Shown in pieces: positions 14,208 through 22,966 of a stretch of DNA of 64,000 nucleotides. Numbering within the stretch: the stretch's first letter is position 1; each line of letters opens with the position of its first letter. Source of the DNA: Snuella sedimenti (GTDB lineage Bacteria > Bacteroidota > Bacteroidia > Flavobacteriales > Flavobacteriaceae). Made by a program: the position numbers and the translations under genes. Location: positions 1 through 64,000 of the forward strand of contig NZ_JAELVQ010000021.1 in NCBI RefSeq assembly GCF_016428595.1. The letters are read 5' to 3'. Below the pieces are notes generated by a model. It was not told the DNA's origin. It saw only the letters and a list, made by a program, of their open reading frames with translations, and did not search any database.

Positions 14208-15989
14208 TTACCACCCCATGATTTGAGTAAGATTTGGATTTAAATCAACTTGCTGTTGCGGAATAGGTCTATAATAATATTTAGGCTCTATAAATGTTCT
14301 AACAGTATTCTCTGTAACCATATTACCAGAAGTCCCTTCAGATAAGTAAATAGAAGCTCCTGCATCTCCAAAAGGCCCTGCTTTATAGTATATTAAATCT
14401 ACTCCCAGGGAGTTTTGCTCTTTAGGAGAAGGAATATCTTCGCCACTGGCTATAATAGCAATATCGTCAACACCATCTCCATTCATATCGTAATTTCCTA
14501 AACCTGGGAAATACATGCCTACTGGTAAATTCTCAAATTCCTTTCCAGCTGCCCAGCGCATCATATCATCAAACCTAACACCTTCGGCTGCATATTCTAC
14601 ACGTCTTTCCCTTCTTATTTCATATATAACACCTTGATTACTCCCGGATACATTTGGAAACCGTGCAGCCATTACTGGATCTACATCACTGTTAGCTGCT
14701 ACCATATCTAAGTCCGGAAGGCCTGCTCTAGTTCTTAAAAGGTTAATCGATGCATCCAAATCACCTTGAGCCAACTCACCTAGCTCGGCTTTTGCTTCGG
14801 CATAGGTCAATAGTGCTTCGGCATAACGATAAACGGCTACATCTACACCAGCTCCTTCTGTTGTATTATTATAGCCTTTAATTTGATGATAGCCTGTAAA
14901 ATTTCGATTAAATTCAGAAATGTAAGGCGTTGAGCTTCCTGCTTGGATCCATCCTGGATAAACAAAGGTTTGTGACAACCTAGGATCTCTATCCTGAAAC
15001 TCTTCAACATAAGTCATCGTATTAGCTCCAGATTGGTCTGTAAAACGTGTTCCATCAGTCATCAAATAGCTATTAATCAACGATTTTGATGGGCTTTGTT
15101 CGTAATTACCAAAGACTGTCCCATTTCCGCTAAATCGGTTCTTTTCTGTATCATACACATTAATCAATATAGCTTCTTGGATTGCTGTTAAATCTTCTGA
15201 ACTAAATAAAGTATAATAATCTGTTTCAGGATTTCCTGTATTGTGTATAGAAAACTCACCTGAATCCATTAGTTCTTTGGCTGCATCCCTTGCTATTTGC
15301 AAGAAACGGTTCGCTGTACCTTCTAAGCTTAATTCTGGATGGTATTTTCTATAAGTCCCTTCGTACAAAGCTATCCTAGCTTGTAACATCACTGCTGCCC
15401 ATTTGTGTATGTTTCCTAAAGCAACGTTTTCTCTAATATGCTCAGATGCAAATTGAATATCATTAATGATGCTATCTACCACAAGCGTACGTGAGTCTCT
15501 TGGCTTGTATAGGTCTTCATCTGTAGTCGATAGGGTTTTCCCATACCACGGCACATCCGAAAAGCGTTTTACCTTACTAAAATAAAATTGGGCTCTATAA
15601 TACCTAGCTACCCCTTCATAGTGCCTTTTATCTTCTTCATTAATATCTGCTTTGTCAAAATTCTCTAAAAAGAAATTGATATTTCTAAGGTACGACCAGC
15701 TCCATCCGCCTCCAATATTCTCTGCTGTTGGTGTTCCCACCATCATATTCTTTATTTCAACAGCACCTGTGGTTGCCATATCATCAGTCCCTTGATCACT
15801 CAAAAACAACCCATATCCGGATAAAGAATGTAATCCATTTAAATACAGTTGTAAATGCTCCTCAGAAGTAAAATAATTCTCTTTTACAATCTGTGTTTGA
15901 GGAGGTGTCTCCAAAAAATCATCACTACAACCAACAAAGGCCAGCGTAACGATTAGTATTAATCCATATATATTTTTCATAATTTTCAT
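14208..15989 (-). CDS. SusD/RagB family nutrient-binding lipoprotein (593 aa)
   Basis: Lipobox AFVGCSDDF (cysteine 21) and the SusD opening FLETPPQTQIVKENYFTSEEHL identify the family. The middle carries TPR-like helices (RYYRAQFYFSKVKRFSDVPWYG) and the usual RYAEALLTYAEAKAELG and IRRERRVEYAAEGVRFDDMMRW motifs near the C-terminal third. SusD proteins cap the SusC barrel on the cell surface and bind the oligosaccharide to be imported. The gene follows susC by 9 bases. Length is in the usual range. Ligand is unknown, but the neighbouring enzymes suggest a galactose-containing substrate. Confidence 0.93.
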   Translation of the reverse strand: MKIMKNIYGLILIVTLAFVGCSDDFLETPPQTQIVKENYFTSEEHLQLYLNGLHSLSGYGLFLSDQGTDDMATTGAVEIKNMMVGTPTAENIGGGWSWSYLRNINFFLENFDKADINEEDKRHYEGVARYYRAQFYFSKVKRFSDVPWYGKTLSTTDEDLYKPRDSRTLVVDSIINDIQFASEHIRENVALGNIHKWAAVMLQARIALYEGTYRKYHPELSLEGTANRFLQIARDAAKELMDSGEFSIHNTGNPETDYYTLFSSEDLTAIQEAILINVYDTEKNRFSGNGTVFGNYEQSPSKSLINSYLMTDGTRFTDQSGANTMTYVEEFQDRDPRLSQTFVYPGWIQAGSSTPYISEFNRNFTGYHQIKGYNNTTEGAGVDVAVYRYAEALLTYAEAKAELGELAQGDLDASINLLRTRAGLPDLDMVAANSDVDPVMAARFPNVSGSNQGVIYEIRRERRVEYAAEGVRFDDMMRWAAGKEFENLPVGMYFPGLGNYDMNGDGVDDIAIIASGEDIPSPKEQNSLGVDLIYYKAGPFGDAGASIYLSEGTSGNMVTENTVRTFIEPKYYYRPIPQQQVDLNPNLTQIMGW

Positions 15990-15998
15990 TCTTTTCTA

Positions 15999-18900
15999 TT
16001 AAAATGTAACATTTAAGCCCATGGAAAGTTTACGTTGAAACGGATAAGCATAACCTTCGGCTCCTGTAGCCTCAGGATCAACAAAACCTTTAATGTCCGA
16101 CCACTCAAAAATATTCTCACCGGTAACAAAGAATCTTAATTTTGAAATGTGTAATTTATCTAACAATTTATCTGGCACAGAATACCCAACAGTTACATTT
16201 TTCAACCTTAAATAAGCAGCACTTAATAAGTACTTGGTATTAGGTATTGCTAAACCAGAACCATAGTTTCTATCAGCCAACCAACTCTGTAAAACTGGAT
16301 ATTCTACGTTGGTGGTATTTGCATTGGCTAATCCAGCATCGATATACGATTGCGAATGTTGTGCCATTAAAGCCGGACTATCATCTGTCGCACGATAAAA
16401 ATTCAATAAATGTGGATATACATTGGCATAGGGTTGTTGGTAAGGCCCCCAGAACAAATAGTGTCTTGGATAGTAATCTCTTTTCCCTACACCTTGTAAA
16501 AACCCACTAACATCGAAGCCTTTCCACGATACATTTAAATTGAATCCATAGTTGTAACGTGGTGACGAGTTACCAATTAACTTTAAATCTTTTGGATCTA
16601 ACTCCGAGTTACCTCTCAAAATCTTACCATCGCCATCCTGATCTACAAACTTAGGCCAGCCAGGCACAATGGTTAGCGCCCCCCAAGGTATGATAGCGGT
16701 CTCATCTAAGTTATCTATTTCTTCTTGATTTTTAAAGAAGCCATCACTTTCTAAGCCCCAAATTTCTCCTAATTTCTGACCTTCTCTCCATCCAGAAAAC
16801 ACCTTATTATCATTTTTGTATCTCGTAATGGTTGTTTGATTATCTGAGAAAACCAAAGAAGCACTAATTTCTAGAGGGCTTCCTGCAACATTGAAACTAT
16901 CTGTATAATCTATAGTGGCTTCCCATCCTATTGTGCGTTGATCTGCTGAATTCTGTTGAGGAACTGATGTTCCCAATACAGCCGGCAATTCCACCCCTGG
17001 TTGTAATATGTCGTAAACGTTTCTGTAATAAGTAGCAAAGTCTGCTCTTAATAAATTATCAAAGAACCCAAACTCTACTCCAACATTTGTTGTCACAACA
17101 CGCTCCCAAGTATAGTTGGTTGGATCGATATCCAACCCAGGAGCATATACTGCTTTAGGGTAATCTCCTCCAATAAGATAACCTGATTGTCCTTGTCCAA
17201 GTGGACTGTAATATCTATATAAGCCTGCATTTTGGTTTCCTAGTGATCCCCAAGACCCCTTAACCTTAAAATGGTTTACAGTTTTCTTTAGTGATTCGCT
17301 AAAGTTTTTACTAGCAATCCAAGCAGCCGATACTGATGGGAAGAACCCATAGCGCCCATACTCTGGGAATCGTGAAGAACCATCTCGTCTACCGTTAAAT
17401 TCGAGTACAAGTTGTTCGTCATATATATAATTTAAACGTCCAAATATCCCTTGTACCGCCCAATCACTAAAACCATAACCTACCGTTTGGTCCCCAGAGG
17501 CTAATGCAATATTAGGAACCGAAGTAATTAAGCCTTCTCGCTGTGCCCAAAAATTCTCCCATTCATTAACTTCTTTATTATAACCTACGACCGCATTAAA
17601 CTTGTGACTCCCTAAGGTTTTGTCGTATGTTGCATAGACATTGAGTACCGAATATTTATTGATTCCTATGCGCTCGTATGCGTAATCTGAGTTTTCATTT
17701 TCACGCACGTCGTTTGGCCCGTATCCAATTTGATACTTTGTTCCATCCCAGTGATCTTTATTATATTCCTTTTTAAAGGTATATTCACCTGTTAACTTCA
17801 GGTCTTTATTTAAAAAATATAAGTTTAACTTATTCGTTGTTTGTACCGTTGTATAATCAACTATTGTCTTTCCACCATCGATCATACGTGCTGCTGCTCT
17901 ACCGGCATCTGTATTAGCCCAAGTACCATCAGGGTTCTTTGCTACATCGGTCGGTCTTAAATTATATACACTGGTTAAACCATAGGTAGGTGTTCTGCGC
18001 TCTGTTAAAGATAAAAACGTATTGTTCTCAAAGTCCATCCATTCATATGGTTCTACATTTACTTTAGAACGTAGGGCATCTCGCGTCCAATCATCTGTCG
18101 CTAAACGATTCAATCCATTTTCTTTTGTGTGATTGGCAGAGATGTAATAGCTAACAATATCCTTTGTTCCGCTAATCGATACATTATGATTTTCTGAATA
18201 CGATACTTTATCAAAGAAGTAATCGTTCCAATTATTATCTCCCATATATTGCCAACGCGTTGGATTATTTGGATCTAATCTTACATTGGGCACGGTAGGA
18301 TCATCCGATCGCGCTCTTGCCCAAGCATAGGTGTCTTCGTCATAACTTACATAGTTCCAAGGGGTATTACTGGTTGAAATATCCAACAATCTTGAGAAAA
18401 TATAAGGATCTGTAATAGGGTTAGGTGTTACAGTTGGTTTCCCCCAAATAAAGGAATTGGAATAAGTTACTTTATTCTTCTTTCCTTTTTTGGTTGTTAC
18501 CAATAACACCCCATAGGCTGCACGCGCTCCATAAATGGCTGCTGAAGAAGCATCCTTCAATACCGACATAGACTCCACATCATCTGGATTTAACCGCGTT
18601 AAATCTCCTGAGCTGGAAGGTACACCATCTATTACAATTAATGGACTACCCCCTGTGATTGAAGCAGCACCTCTAATATTAATGGATGCAGAACCACCCG
18701 GAGCTCCATTGGCAAAAGTTACATTTAGGTTTGCTACGGTTCCTTGTAAACTTTGTGACACATTCGCCGTAGGTCTGTCTTCCAATTTCTTCATGTCTAC
18801 AGGCACAACAGCTCCCGAAATATTTTCTCGTTTTTGTGTACCAAAGCCTACCACCACTACTTCTTCCAAAGAATTAGAATCTACAGTAAGATTGATAATA

Positions 18901-19241
18901 AAATTGGACTTACCGCCTAAAGACACTTCTTGTGTCTTATACCCTACATAGGAAACTATTAATAGTTTATCATTTGAATCAGCTGTTAAAGAAAAGTTAC
19001 CATCAAAATCGGTAGAAGTTCCTTTCGATGTTCCTTTAATTAATACTGTTGCACCCGGTAATGGTTCTTGTGTTTCTGCATCAACAACGGTTCCGGTTAA
19101 ATTTCTTTCTTGAGCAAACACACTTGGGTTAATCATAAACACAAACAGTAAGGCTAATAAACTATCAGCTAATTTTCGTTTGTTTACAATACAACCCTTT
19201 GTTCTCTTGCTTGCAAGAATCAAAAAGTTTAATGTTTTCAT
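15999..19241 (-). CDS. SusC/RagA TonB-linked outer-membrane transporter (1080 aa)
   Basis: A long N-region and signal peptide end at about residue 44 (PSVFAQ). A carboxypeptidase-regulatory-like domain follows (NLTGTVVDAETQEPLPGATV), then the SusC signature VVVGFGTQKRENISGAV and the plug domain (NIRGAASITGGSPLIVIDGVP), and a C-terminal barrel ending GLNVTF. It imports the glycan bound by SusD using TonB energy. First gene of the operon; a tetR-family gene is divergent, and a dyad between them may control both. No anti-sigma-interacting N-terminal domain is evident, consistent with control by that regulator. Confidence 0.93.
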   Translation of the reverse strand: MKTLNFLILASKRTKGCIVNKRKLADSLLALLFVFMINPSVFAQERNLTGTVVDAETQEPLPGATVLIKGTSKGTSTDFDGNFSLTADSNDKLLIVSYVGYKTQEVSLGGKSNFIINLTVDSNSLEEVVVVGFGTQKRENISGAVVPVDMKKLEDRPTANVSQSLQGTVANLNVTFANGAPGGSASINIRGAASITGGSPLIVIDGVPSSSGDLTRLNPDDVESMSVLKDASSAAIYGARAAYGVLLVTTKKGKKNKVTYSNSFIWGKPTVTPNPITDPYIFSRLLDISTSNTPWNYVSYDEDTYAWARARSDDPTVPNVRLDPNNPTRWQYMGDNNWNDYFFDKVSYSENHNVSISGTKDIVSYYISANHTKENGLNRLATDDWTRDALRSKVNVEPYEWMDFENNTFLSLTERRTPTYGLTSVYNLRPTDVAKNPDGTWANTDAGRAAARMIDGGKTIVDYTTVQTTNKLNLYFLNKDLKLTGEYTFKKEYNKDHWDGTKYQIGYGPNDVRENENSDYAYERIGINKYSVLNVYATYDKTLGSHKFNAVVGYNKEVNEWENFWAQREGLITSVPNIALASGDQTVGYGFSDWAVQGIFGRLNYIYDEQLVLEFNGRRDGSSRFPEYGRYGFFPSVSAAWIASKNFSESLKKTVNHFKVKGSWGSLGNQNAGLYRYYSPLGQGQSGYLIGGDYPKAVYAPGLDIDPTNYTWERVVTTNVGVEFGFFDNLLRADFATYYRNVYDILQPGVELPAVLGTSVPQQNSADQRTIGWEATIDYTDSFNVAGSPLEISASLVFSDNQTTITRYKNDNKVFSGWREGQKLGEIWGLESDGFFKNQEEIDNLDETAIIPWGALTIVPGWPKFVDQDGDGKILRGNSELDPKDLKLIGNSSPRYNYGFNLNVSWKGFDVSGFLQGVGKRDYYPRHYLFWGPYQQPYANVYPHLLNFYRATDDSPALMAQHSQSYIDAGLANANTTNVEYPVLQSWLADRNYGSGLAIPNTKYLLSAAYLRLKNVTVGYSVPDKLLDKLHISKLRFFVTGENIFEWSDIKGFVDPEATGAEGYAYPFQRKLSMGLNVTF

Positions 19242-19310
19242 TCGGTTTTTTTTAATTATTTGTTTGACTAGGTTAATTTGATGGCTGCTAATATATAAAA
19301 ATATTTTTTG

Positions 19311-19328
19311 ATTGAACAGTCAGTCAAT
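19311..19328. promoter_or_regulatory. Candidate TetR operator in the susC-tetR intergenic region
   Basis: ATTGA-n8-TCAAT forms an 18-base dyad (ATTGAACAGTCAGTCAAT), with the inner CAGTCAG also partly symmetrical. TetR-family operators commonly look like this. It lies 69 bases from the susC start and 111 from the tetR start, the only clear dyad in the shared promoter region. Binding is inferred. Confidence 0.5.
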
Positions 19329-19427
19329 TTAAATTATTATGTTATTTTTGTTAAATAATCATTAACTATGTCTTTGGTATGGTAAAAAGATCAAAAACCG
19401 TAAGGCAATACGTTAATAAAAATTAAC

Positions 19428-19435
19428 TATGTTTG
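19428..19435 (+). promoter_or_regulatory. -7 box TATGTTTG of the tetR-family gene
   Basis: A full match to TAnnTTTG ending 4 bases before the ATG. Transcription would begin at or within the start codon, so the message may be leaderless. No TTG -33 element is well spaced. Confidence 0.45.
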
Positions 19436-19439
19436 CATT

Positions 19440-20066
19440 ATGGGTAGAAAAAGTTTAAAAAGTGTAAGACAAAAAGAGATAATATCTGCTTTCTACATTG
19501 TAGCTAAACAGGAAGGCTTAGAAAATACGTCGGTGGCCAAAGTGGCTAACGAAATGGGTATAAACACCAGTTTAATACTGCATTATTTTAAATCTAAGGA
19601 TGCACTGTTATTTGGCTTGATACATTATATTTTAGAGAACTATAAGTCTCTTTACACTATAAACACTGATGAGAGTAGTGATGTTAAGCTGCTTCAAACA
19701 ATTGATAATTTGTTTTCAAGAGATTGGAACAATTTAATTGATGATGGTGTTTTCTATAGCTGTTATACCCTTATTTTTAGGGATGACAATATTAAAACAG
19801 CTTTTAAAGACCTACATGATTCTCTAAGGGAATTTTTAGCAGAAATAATTGAAGATGCTAAAAAGGATGGCATCATAGATGTTACTGATTCAAAAGAAAC
19901 TGCTGAGCTAATTTTTGTATTGGTTGAAGGTGCTTATTATTATCTATCGCTTTTTGATACTAATGATAAAACGTATATAGAGAAAACGGAACGCTACAAA
20001 CAAGCGGCTTTACAAATGCTAAACTTTAAACAGAAACCTTCACCGTCTTCGCTTCTTAACAATTGA
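19440..20066 (+). CDS. TetR/AcrR family transcriptional regulator (208 aa)
   Basis: The first 60 residues hold the TetR DNA-binding domain: IISAFYIVAKQEGLENTSVAKVANEMGINTS then LILHYFKSKDALLFGLI. The remaining helical domain would bind an effector and dimerise; no ligand can be read from it. It is divergent from susC with a dyad in the shared 198-base gap, so it probably represses the Sus-like operon. TetR control is uncommon for such loci, which usually use hybrid two-component, SARP or sigma/anti-sigma systems. Its 3' end overlaps the convergent gene at 20040 by 27 bases. Confidence 0.88.
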   Translation: MGRKSLKSVRQKEIISAFYIVAKQEGLENTSVAKVANEMGINTSLILHYFKSKDALLFGLIHYILENYKSLYTINTDESSDVKLLQTIDNLFSRDWNNLIDDGVFYSCYTLIFRDDNIKTAFKDLHDSLREFLAEIIEDAKKDGIIDVTDSKETAELIFVLVEGAYYYLSLFDTNDKTYIEKTERYKQAALQMLNFKQKPSPSSLLNN

Positions 20067-20285
20067 TATCAATGCTACTACCCCAATGCACATCCACACC
20101 AAATTGGTGAACAAATTAGGCTTGTCTTTAGTATCGTAAGCACAAATTACAAGAAATAATCCTCCAAGCACATTCATTGCTTGATAGGTTATACTATTGT
20201 GCCTTAATTTATTGATGCTTAACAAAAAATAGGACACTAAGTACGAAGCAGCTCCAACCCAACCGATAAGTTCATAGTAATTCAT
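20040..20285 (-). CDS. Small membrane protein, CBU_0592-like (81 aa)
   Basis: Three predicted membrane helices (about residues 5-24, 34-50, 56-75) and a basic C-terminus KKRRR. The opening YYELIGWVGAASYLVSYFLLS matches the small CBU_0592-type membrane proteins as I recall them; their function is unknown. It is the last gene of the menB-to-CPBP run, 14 bases after the protease gene, and overlaps the end of the opposing tetR-family gene by 27 bases. Confidence 0.65.
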   Translation of the reverse strand: MNYYELIGWVGAASYLVSYFLLSINKLRHNSITYQAMNVLGGLFLVICAYDTKDKPNLFTNLVWMCIGVVALISIVKKRRR

Positions 20286-20299
20286 AGGAATATTAGGTA

Positions 20300-21235
20300 T
20301 TATTCTAAAGTTTTATACTCTTCACTACTTATTGGTTCAATCACTTTGCCAAATAATTTATCTTTCCAATTAGCCCATTTGTATTTTTTTGACATAATCA
20401 AAAGTATTAATGGATACACAACTAAAACAGGAACTATAATTTCAAGAACAGTATTTGTTGCTTGTTCTGCAGTATATTTGAAAATTGCATCTGTTTGCAA
20501 TGCAGACCAGTCACTAGTTACCAAAAGTGCTGCCAAAAGGTTATTTCCTAAATGGAAGCCCAAAGCTAACTCTAGTCCATCATCCATTAGAGTCATAATG
20601 CCTAATAACAACCCTGTGCCGATATAAAACACCATGGTTATAAAACCTATTTCGGCAACTTCTGGATTTGCACTGTGAGCTATCCCAAAAAATACAGACG
20701 TTACAATTAACGGGAACCATTTATTCTTTACTAAATCGCCAATGTGTTGCATAAAATAGCCTCTAAACAAATATTCTTCGAGTCCAATTTGAAATGGAAA
20801 AAGCAACAAGCTAATAATTAACAAAATAGCAAACTTAACAGGTTGAAACTGCAACGCTATTTGAGAGGAATCAGATACATATGAAACTCCAAACAATATA
20901 AGCGTTATGACAACAATTAGGGAGAATGAAAAGAGAATTCGTCCCCAATCGACTTTTGACCTAGCGGTTGTAAGCGATAAGATACTCCTTTGATGAATAT
21001 ACTTCACAAAAACAAAAAGCAATCCTAATAAGAAAACAAAGGGCAAAAGGTTTACAATTAAAGATAAATTTGAAGGTATTGATTTCATTAAATCATAGGC
21101 TTTATCCAAATCCTCTTTAGAGGTAAACAAATACGCTATAAAATTTAATATAAATACTCCTGAAATTAGGATAGATGTTAAGATAAATATCCATAATTCC
21201 CTTTTTCCTTTATAAACTTGTTGTATATAATCCAT
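20300..21235 (-). CDS. CPBP-family intramembrane metalloprotease (311 aa)
   Basis: About eight hydrophobic helices with the CPBP/Abi motifs EEYLFRGYF (EExxxR) near residue 154, FFGIAHS and FHLGNN, which supply the glutamate and histidine metal ligands. Related proteins are CAAX prenyl proteases in eukaryotes and bacteriocin-immunity or stress proteins in bacteria; the substrate here is unknown. Its ATG shares a base with the menC stop (TAATG), so translation is coupled. Its presence among menaquinone genes is a recurring flavobacterial arrangement and need not mean a role in that pathway. Confidence 0.82.
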   Translation of the reverse strand: MDYIQQVYKGKRELWIFILTSILISGVFILNFIAYLFTSKEDLDKAYDLMKSIPSNLSLIVNLLPFVFLLGLLFVFVKYIHQRSILSLTTARSKVDWGRILFSFSLIVVITLILFGVSYVSDSSQIALQFQPVKFAILLIISLLLFPFQIGLEEYLFRGYFMQHIGDLVKNKWFPLIVTSVFFGIAHSANPEVAEIGFITMVFYIGTGLLLGIMTLMDDGLELALGFHLGNNLLAALLVTSDWSALQTDAIFKYTAEQATNTVLEIIVPVLVVYPLILLIMSKKYKWANWKDKLFGKVIEPISSEEYKTLE

Positions 21236-22272
21236 TATAAATTAAAATTCCATTTTTTTAAATTATCATATCTCAATGTACCATTTTTGACTTGTAAAGG
21301 GCTTTCAAAATTATTGGTAAACAGTCCTCCCGTTCCAAGGCCTTGTGGCAATTTGCTTTGTTTTGTATAGGTATATTGTGCTATTGCATTAAGTCCAACA
21401 TTACTTTCCAAAGCACTGGTTATCCACCAACCTATCTTATTTTCTTCTGCTATTGCGATCCACTCATTACTACCTTTAAACCCGCCTATTAAACTTGGTT
21501 TTAAAATGATGTACTGCGGCTTTATGGTTTGTAGTAATTCTCGCTTATTTGCTACTGGAAACACCCCTATTAACTCTTCATCTAATGCAATTGGTAAGGG
21601 GGTTGTTGCGCATAGTGCAGCCATCGCTTCCACTTGTCCCTGTTTTATGGGTTGTTCGATAGAATGCAAGTCCAATTCAGACAATCGCTTTAATTTTTCT
21701 AATGCTTCCGAAGCAGAAAATGCACCATTGGCATCTACGCGTATCTCTATTTCATTAGCAGGAAAGCTATCCCGGATGGACTTAATCAAATTGATTTCTG
21801 TATCGAAATCGATCGCACCAATCTTCATTTTAATACAGTTAAATCCAGAAGTAATTTTGTCTTCTATCTGCTGTTTCATAAAGGTATCATCACCCATCCA
21901 AATCAATCCGTTTATGGGAATGGCATCTTTACCTCTTGTAAAATTTGATGGAAATAATTCAAATGTATCCTGATTTTCTAATGACTTAAAGGCTACCTCC
22001 AATCCAAACTGGATACTGGGATATTCTATTAATTCGTTCAACAAATAATTTAAATCACAATTAATGTTATGGCAAGCCCATTGTAGTTTTTCTTCATAAT
22101 CTGGTCTGTCATCAGCAGAGAGTCCTCTAAACAATCCACATTCACCAATCCCCTGCTTCCCTTTATAATTAAGTATAACAAACCACGTTTCCTTTGTTTT
22201 TAAAATACCCCGGGAGGTGCCACTGGCTTGCTTAAAATGTAATATATACTTTTTATAAGATGCTGTTATCAT
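21235..22272 (-). CDS. menC: o-Succinylbenzoate synthase (345 aa)
   Basis: An enolase-superfamily enzyme that dehydrates SHCHC to o-succinylbenzoate, the step before menE. The catalytic lysine pair is seen as IKMKIGAIDF and ILKPSLIGG, with metal ligands in IRVDANGAFS, SIEQPIKQG and LDEELIG. The N-terminal capping domain contains GECGLFRGLS. It starts 1 base before the hydrolase gene's end and overlaps the CPBP gene start. Operon partners upstream are menB and menA; menE is displaced to 2088. Confidence 0.9.
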   Translation of the reverse strand: MITASYKKYILHFKQASGTSRGILKTKETWFVILNYKGKQGIGECGLFRGLSADDRPDYEEKLQWACHNINCDLNYLLNELIEYPSIQFGLEVAFKSLENQDTFELFPSNFTRGKDAIPINGLIWMGDDTFMKQQIEDKITSGFNCIKMKIGAIDFDTEINLIKSIRDSFPANEIEIRVDANGAFSASEALEKLKRLSELDLHSIEQPIKQGQVEAMAALCATTPLPIALDEELIGVFPVANKRELLQTIKPQYIILKPSLIGGFKGSNEWIAIAEENKIGWWITSALESNVGLNAIAQYTYTKQSKLPQGLGTGGLFTNNFESPLQVKNGTLRYDNLKKWNFNL

Positions 22273-22950
22273 TTACAACTCTATAAAATCACCAATTTCC
22301 AATAGCATCAAGTCTTTGTCTTTTTCAAAAAATTTACGCTTTGCTACTTCATGGTCTATTTCTATATAACCGAAAGTATCAAAATGATAGCCTAATATTT
22401 TATCACATTGTATAAAATCACTTGCAACAATGGCATCGTCTATACCCATGGTAAAATTATCGCCAATAGGGAGAATGGCAAGGTCTAATTTAGTTTGTAT
22501 GGGAATTAGTTTCATATCAAAGGTCAAAGCTGTATCGCCTGCGATATAAATGTTTTTATGTTCTCCCTTAATTACAAAGCCACCTGGTTGACCGCCATAG
22601 CTACCATCGGGAAATGAAGACGTATGGATGGCATTTACATATTTAACAGTACCAAATTCAAAATCCCATTGCCCTCCATGGTTCATAGGGTGTCCTTCAA
22701 TGCCCTGTTTTTCAAAATGTGATACAATTTCAAAATTAGAAACAACAACAGCTCCTGTGCGCTTTGCAATAGTTTCCACATCCAGTATATGGTCTTGATG
22801 TGCATGTGTTACAAGGATATAATCGGATTTAAGTGAATTTATATCAATACCAGATGCTTTCGGATTCCCAGTAATAAAAGGGTCTACAAGAATATTAACA
22901 TCGTTAACCTGTATTCCCAAACTTGCGTGACCATAAAATGTTATTTTCAT
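22273..22950 (-). CDS. Metal-dependent hydrolase, UPF0173/metallo-beta-lactamase fold (225 aa)
   Basis: The zinc-binding motif THAHQDH lies near residue 49, with further ligands HPMNHGG, IAGDTALTFD and a late histidine in LGYHFDTFGY. The opening MKITFYGHASLGIQ is the hallmark of the UPF0173/YtkL-like family. Cytoplasmic, no signal peptide. The physiological substrate of this family is unsettled. It is directly adjacent to menC and in the same transcript as menA and menB, as in many flavobacterial genomes; a thioesterase role in menaquinone synthesis (DHNA-CoA hydrolysis) is a speculative possibility. Confidence 0.8.
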   Translation of the reverse strand: MKITFYGHASLGIQVNDVNILVDPFITGNPKASGIDINSLKSDYILVTHAHQDHILDVETIAKRTGAVVVSNFEIVSHFEKQGIEGHPMNHGGQWDFEFGTVKYVNAIHTSSFPDGSYGGQPGGFVIKGEHKNIYIAGDTALTFDMKLIPIQTKLDLAILPIGDNFTMGIDDAIVASDFIQCDKILGYHFDTFGYIEIDHEVAKRKFFEKDKDLMLLEIGDFIEL

Positions 22951-22966
22951 GAGTTCGTTTGTTTTT

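Noticed and set aside
20040-20066. Overlap of the TetR gene and the opposing small membrane-protein gene as a frameshift
   Set aside because: Both frames are intact, and short tail-to-tail overlaps are common in this window.
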